In this document: positions 60,279 to 64,000 of the stretch, in pieces
Numbering within the stretch: position 1 is the stretch's first letter
How the letters are laid out: each line of letters begins with the position of its first letter
Assembly: GCA_030263805.2 (NCBI GenBank)
Contig: CP136010.1
Location: 3,301,001-3,365,000 of the forward strand
Length of the DNA: 64,000 bases
Reading direction: 5' to 3'
Source: Pseudomonas sp. FeN3W
GTDB taxonomy: Bacteria > Pseudomonadota > Gammaproteobacteria > Pseudomonadales > Pseudomonadaceae
Program-made: the position numbers and the translations under genes
The notes under the pieces: model-generated
Told to the model about the DNA's origin: nothing
The model's input: only the letters and a program-made list of their open reading frames with translations
The model's database searches: none

Positions 60279-61565
60279 ATGACTCATTTCGCGGCAATCG
60301 CGCCGCCCTTTCTCAGCCACCTGCGCGCGTTCGAAGCAGTCGCCTGGGCGCTGACGCAGCGAGGCCACCGAGTGACTTTCGTTCAGCAGGCCGATGTCGG
60401 CGAGCTATTGACGTTGCCTTCGGCGGGATTTGCCACCATCGGCGCCGAGTCTCATCCGCCGGGCAGCCTGGCTGCGGTGGTCCGCCGCGCCGCGCAACCG
60501 GGGCCGTTCGGCATCCGCCGGGTCATTGCCGACATGGCGACGAGTACCGCATTGTTCTGTCGCGAGGCGCCGGGCGTGCTGCGTTCGCTGAAGGTCGACG
60601 CCGTGCTGGCCGACCAGATGGAGCCGGCGGGGGCACTGGTGGCCGAACATCTCGATCTGCCGTTCGTATCCATCGCCTGTGCCTTGCCGTTCAACCGCGA
60701 GCCGCTGGTGCCCTTGCCGGTGATGCCCTGGCGCTACCGGACGACCGACTGGGGCGAGCAGCTCAACCTGCACAGTAGCCGTGTCTACGACCGCCTGATG
60801 CGGCCCCATGCCAATGTGATTCAGCACTATTGCCAGGCGTTCGGCCTGACGCCGCGCTCAACCCTGAGCGAATGCCTGTCGCCGCTGCTGCAGATCAGCC
60901 AGACGGTGCCCGGCTTCGACTTTCCGCGCCGCCAGCTCCCGGCGAATTTTCATGCTGTCGGGCCGTTGCGGCGTCCGCTGGAAAACGAAGCCGAGCTGAA
61001 CCTGCCAATCGATCCGACGCGGCCGTTCGTCTTCGCCTCGCTGGGCACCCTGCAGGGACATCGCTATACCTTGCTGCGCAATATCGCCCGCGCCTGCAAG
61101 CCGCTCGGCGTACAGCTGTTGATCGCCCATTGCGGCGGGTTGAATGCCGCGCAAGCGGCGCGGCTGCAGGATGAGGGCGCGCATTGGGTCACCGACTTCG
61201 CACCGCAGCGGGCAGCATTGGCCAGGGCTGCGGCGGTCATCACCCATGCCGGGCTGAATACCGTGCTCGATGCCCTGGAGGCCGGTGTGCCGATGCTGGC
61301 GCTGCCGATTGCCTTCGATCAGCCGGGTGTCGCAGCGCGTATCGAACATGCCGGCGTCGGCCTGCGCTTGCAGTCGCAACTGGCGAGCCCGGCGCGGATC
61401 GGCCACGCATTGCAGCGGCTGTTGAACGAAGGCGAGTTTCGCCAGCGGGCGGTGCGGCTCGGGGCGGAAGTGCGTGAGGCTGGCGGTGCGGTGCGTGCCG
61501 CCGAGCTGATCGAGGCGGCGCTCGGGACAGATGGACTACGACCGGAGGTGGCGAGTGGCGCTTGA
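60279..61565 (+). CDS. crtX: Zeaxanthin glucosyltransferase
   Basis: A 428-residue GT1-family glycosyltransferase. The acceptor half starts FAAIAPPFLSHLRAFEAVAWALTQRGHRVTFV; the donor (UDP-glucose) half has the conserved region DFAPQRAALARAAAVITHAGLNTVLDALEAGVPMLALPIAFDQPG. It glucosylates zeaxanthin hydroxyls. Located between idi and crtY as in Pantoea-type clusters. It implies that crtB and crtZ lie beyond the window and that the end product is a zeaxanthin glucoside. Confidence 0.9.
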   Translation: MTHFAAIAPPFLSHLRAFEAVAWALTQRGHRVTFVQQADVGELLTLPSAGFATIGAESHPPGSLAAVVRRAAQPGPFGIRRVIADMATSTALFCREAPGVLRSLKVDAVLADQMEPAGALVAEHLDLPFVSIACALPFNREPLVPLPVMPWRYRTTDWGEQLNLHSSRVYDRLMRPHANVIQHYCQAFGLTPRSTLSECLSPLLQISQTVPGFDFPRRQLPANFHAVGPLRRPLENEAELNLPIDPTRPFVFASLGTLQGHRYTLLRNIARACKPLGVQLLIAHCGGLNAAQAARLQDEGAHWVTDFAPQRAALARAAAVITHAGLNTVLDALEAGVPMLALPIAFDQPGVAARIEHAGVGLRLQSQLASPARIGHALQRLLNEGEFRQRAVRLGAEVREAGGAVRAAELIEAALGTDGLRPEVASGA

Positions 61566-62724
61566 TGCGGACCTGATCCTGGTTGGCGGCGGGCTGGCCA
61601 ACGGGCTCCTGGCCCTGCGCCTGCGTCAGCAGCGGCCCGATCTGCGCCTGCTGCTCGTCGAGCAGGGCGACACCCTGGGCGGCAATCACACCTGGTCCTT
61701 TCACCAGCACGATCTGACGCCGGCTCAGCACCGTTGGCTGGAGCCTATGGTGGGCAAGCGCTGGCCCGGCTATGAAGTGATCTTTCCCGACCTGCAGCGC
61801 CGGCTGGGCAGCGGTTACGCGAGCATCTTCTCGGAGCGCTTTCACCAGTACCTGATGCCAGAACTGAGCGATGGCGTGCGTTTGCGCACGACCGTCGCCA
61901 GCGTGGAGTCACAAAGGGTGCGTCTGGGCTCGGGGGACATCCTGCAGGCCGGCGCCGTGATCGATGGACGCGGCGTGCGCCGGACCGATCAGCTGGCCCT
62001 CGGATTTCAGAAGTTTCTCGGCCAGGAACTGCGCCTGCAACAGCCGCACGGCTTGCAGGAGCCGATCATCATGGACGCCAGTGTTGCCCAGCACGACGGC
62101 TATCGCTTCGTCTACGTGCTGCCGCTGAGTGCGGACACCCTACTGATCGAAGACACCTACTACGCCGACGGCGCTACCGTGGCCCCGGATACGCTGCGTG
62201 AGAACATCGGCAGCTACGCCAGTGCGCGCGGCTGGACCATCGTCGAAATGCTGCGCGAGGAGCAGGGCGTGCTGCCCATCGTGCTTTCCGGTGATCTGCC
62301 GGCGTTCTGGGACGAGGCGCGGGGCGTGCCGCAGACCGGGCTGTCCGCAGCGTTGTTCCATCCCACCACCGGCTACTCGCTGCCCGACGCGGTGCGTCTG
62401 GCCGATCACCTGATCGCGCTTGATCGCTGGGATGCCGCCAGCCTGTTCGAGGCGATCCGCGATTACTCGTTGGCGCAGTGGCGTCAGCGCGGCTTCTTCC
62501 GACTGCTCAATCGCATGCTGTTCATGGCTGGTCCCGCCGATCGCCGCTGGGCGGTGATGCAACGTTTCTATCGCCTGCGCGAACTGCTGATCCAGCGTTT
62601 CTATGCGGCCAAGCTGACCACCCGCGACCGCTTGCGCATCGTCTCGGGCAAGCCTCCTGTTCCGCTCGGCGAAGCGCTGCGCGCGCTCGCCGCCCATGAT
62701 CTGCATCGCAAGGATTACCGATGA
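61555..62724 (+). CDS. crtY: Lycopene beta-cyclase
   Basis: Cyclises both ends of lycopene to beta-carotene. A 389-residue CrtY-type flavoprotein: N-terminal dinucleotide fold DADLILVGGGLANGLLALRL, then GNHTWSFHQHDL, the FVYVLPLSADTLLIEDTYYAD region and FHPTTGYSLPDAVRLAD. I place the start at the GTG 61555 (GGAGG at 61544-61548), overlapping the crtX stop by 11 bases; the ATG at 61531 lacks a ribosome-binding site. Overlaps crtI by ATGA. Confidence 0.92.
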   Translation: MALDADLILVGGGLANGLLALRLRQQRPDLRLLLVEQGDTLGGNHTWSFHQHDLTPAQHRWLEPMVGKRWPGYEVIFPDLQRRLGSGYASIFSERFHQYLMPELSDGVRLRTTVASVESQRVRLGSGDILQAGAVIDGRGVRRTDQLALGFQKFLGQELRLQQPHGLQEPIIMDASVAQHDGYRFVYVLPLSADTLLIEDTYYADGATVAPDTLRENIGSYASARGWTIVEMLREEQGVLPIVLSGDLPAFWDEARGVPQTGLSAALFHPTTGYSLPDAVRLADHLIALDRWDAASLFEAIRDYSLAQWRQRGFFRLLNRMLFMAGPADRRWAVMQRFYRLRELLIQRFYAAKLTTRDRLRIVSGKPPVPLGEALRALAAHDLHRKDYR

Positions 62725-64000
62725 ACCAAGCTAAACGAGCGGTGGTAATCGGCGCCGGCTTCGGCGGGCTGGCGCTGGCCATCCGTCTGCAGCGTGCCGG
62801 CATCCAGACCACCCTGTTGGAGAAGCGCGACAAGCCGGGTGGCCGCGCCTACGTCTATCACGACCAGGGCTTCACCTTTGATGCCGGCCCGACGGTGATC
62901 ACCGATCCGCCAGCGCTGGAAGAACTCTTCAGCGGCGCCGGCAAGCGCATGGCCGACTACGTCGAGCTGCTGCCGGTCAGCCCCTTCTACCGGCTGTGCT
63001 GGGAGGACGGCTACAGCTTCGACTACGTCAACGACCAGGCCCAGCTGGATCGGCAGATCCATGCGCTCAACCCCCGTGACGTCGCCGGTTATCAGCGCTT
63101 TCTCGCCTATTCGCGGGCGGTGTACGAGGAGGGCTACGTCAAGCTCGGCACTGTGCCCTTCCTGTCGTTTCGCAGCATGATCGGTGTCGCCCCGCAGCTC
63201 GCCAAGCTGCAGGCCTGGCGCAACGTGTACAGCATGGTGGCCAAGTTCGTGGAGAACGACCGGCTGCGGCAGGCGCTTTCCTTTCACTCCCTGTTGGTCG
63301 GCGGCAACCCCTTCGAAACCTCGTCCATCTATGCGCTGATCCACGCGCTGGAGCGTCAGGGCGGCGTCTGGTTTCCGCGCGGCGGCACCGGGGCGCTGGT
63401 GCAGGGCATGGTCCGGCTGTTCGAGGATCTAGGCGGCAAACTGGAGCTGAACGCCGAGGTCGCGTGCATCGAGTTGGCCGAAGGGCGGGCGAAGGCGGTG
63501 ATCACGGGTGACGGTCGGCGCTTCGATACCGATGCAGTGGCTTCCAACGCCGATGTGGTCAACACCTACAAGCAGCTGCTCGGCCACGAACAGCGTGGTC
63601 GCGACGAGGCCAAACGGCTATCCGGCAAGCGTTTCTCGATGTCGCTGTTCGTCATCCATTTCGGCCTCAAGCGCCGCCACGAGCACCTGCAGCATCACAC
63701 GGTGTGCTTCGGGCCGCGCTACCGCGAGCTGATCGACGAGATTTTCAAGCGTGAGACCCTGGCCGATGATTTCTCCCTCTACTTGCATGCGCCCTGCGTA
63801 ACCGATCCCTCGCTGGCGCCGGAAGGCTGTGCCAGCCACTACGTGCTGGCGCCGGTGCCACACCTGGGCACGGCAGATATCGATTGGGCGGTGGAGGGGC
63901 CGAAATACCGCGACCGCATTTTCGAGTACCTCGAGCGGCACTACATTCCCGGTCTGCGCGGCGATCTGGTCACGCACCGCATCTTCACGCCGCACGATTT
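62721..64000 (+). CDS. crtI: Phytoene desaturase (partial, runs off the window)
   Basis: The first 426 codons of a FAD-dependent desaturase converting phytoene to lycopene. N-terminal FAD motif VVIGAGFGGLALAIRLQRAG with the following glutamate (LLEKRDKPGGRAYVY), then FTFDAGPTVITDP; SLLVGGNPFETSSIYALIHALE and WFPRGGTGALVQGMVRLFEDLGG are typical. The C-terminal GAGTHPGAG-type region lies outside. Starts inside crtY's stop (ATGA at 62721-62724). Confidence 0.93.
   Translation, partial: MNQAKRAVVIGAGFGGLALAIRLQRAGIQTTLLEKRDKPGGRAYVYHDQGFTFDAGPTVITDPPALEELFSGAGKRMADYVELLPVSPFYRLCWEDGYSFDYVNDQAQLDRQIHALNPRDVAGYQRFLAYSRAVYEEGYVKLGTVPFLSFRSMIGVAPQLAKLQAWRNVYSMVAKFVENDRLRQALSFHSLLVGGNPFETSSIYALIHALERQGGVWFPRGGTGALVQGMVRLFEDLGGKLELNAEVACIELAEGRAKAVITGDGRRFDTDAVASNADVVNTYKQLLGHEQRGRDEAKRLSGKRFSMSLFVIHFGLKRRHEHLQHHTVCFGPRYRELIDEIFKRETLADDFSLYLHAPCVTDPSLAPEGCASHYVLAPVPHLGTADIDWAVEGPKYRDRIFEYLERHYIPGLRGDLVTHRIFTPHD

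Overview
The window is 64 kb of GC-rich chromosome, almost fully coding, with ATGA/TAATG gene overlaps. SelO, RarD, GcvR, malate synthase G, an MscK-type channel, an OprD-family porin and a DctPQM/TctABC transporter set point to Pseudomonas in the broad sense. A carotenoid cluster with crtX and type 2 idi suggests a yellow-pigmented member, possibly of the stutzeri group (inference only). No rRNA, tRNA, CRISPR array, insertion sequence or phage gene was seen.

Layout. (1) 1-5 kb: housekeeping genes (partial chemoreceptor, glcB, gcvR, rarD). (2) 5.1-7.5 kb: an SDR dehydrogenase translationally coupled to a family 37 trehalase. (3) 7.5-38.2 kb: a large hexuronate/aldarate oxidation locus, interrupted by azlCD, a hipBA-like pair (15.9-17.5 kb) in an AT-rich patch, and a siderophore receptor operon (30.4-34.8 kb). 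(4) 38.4-41 kb: an NfeD / slipin / LEA-lipoprotein operon whose nfeD gene is frameshifted. (5) 43.2-49.4 kb: a four-gene signalling cassette (hybrid kinase with three receiver domains, CheR, receiver-less CheB, REC-kinase). (6) 49.4-58.1 kb: selO, mscK, a K+/H+ antiporter and an acyl-CoA dehydrogenase. (7) 58.2-64 kb: carotenoid genes, crtE (frameshifted) facing idi-crtX-crtY-crtI; crtI runs off the end.

How the sugar-acid genes work together. Uronates would enter through the OprD-type porin and the TRAP transporter DctPQM. Uronate dehydrogenase (Udh) oxidises them to aldarolactones and an SMP-30 lactonase opens these to glucarate or galactarate. External aldarates could enter through TctABC. 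Four dehydratases (TalrD/GalrD-like, a GudX-like glucarate dehydratase paralogue, GudD and GarD) give 5-keto-4-deoxyglucarate, which KdgD converts to 2-ketoglutarate semialdehyde and a dedicated aldehyde dehydrogenase oxidises to 2-ketoglutarate. Five related palindromes fitting the FadR-type pattern TNRTNNNAYNA precede the gntR gene, udh, the gudX-like operon, kdgD and the porin. This suggests one regulon under the FadR-family regulator at 7600-8352.

Three genes are broken in this copy: the OprD-type porin by an in-frame amber codon at codon 164 (CAG to TAG), nfeD by one extra base in a G6 run, and crtE by one extra base in a C5 run. The two homopolymer lesions could be sequencing errors; the amber is a substitution and less easily dismissed.
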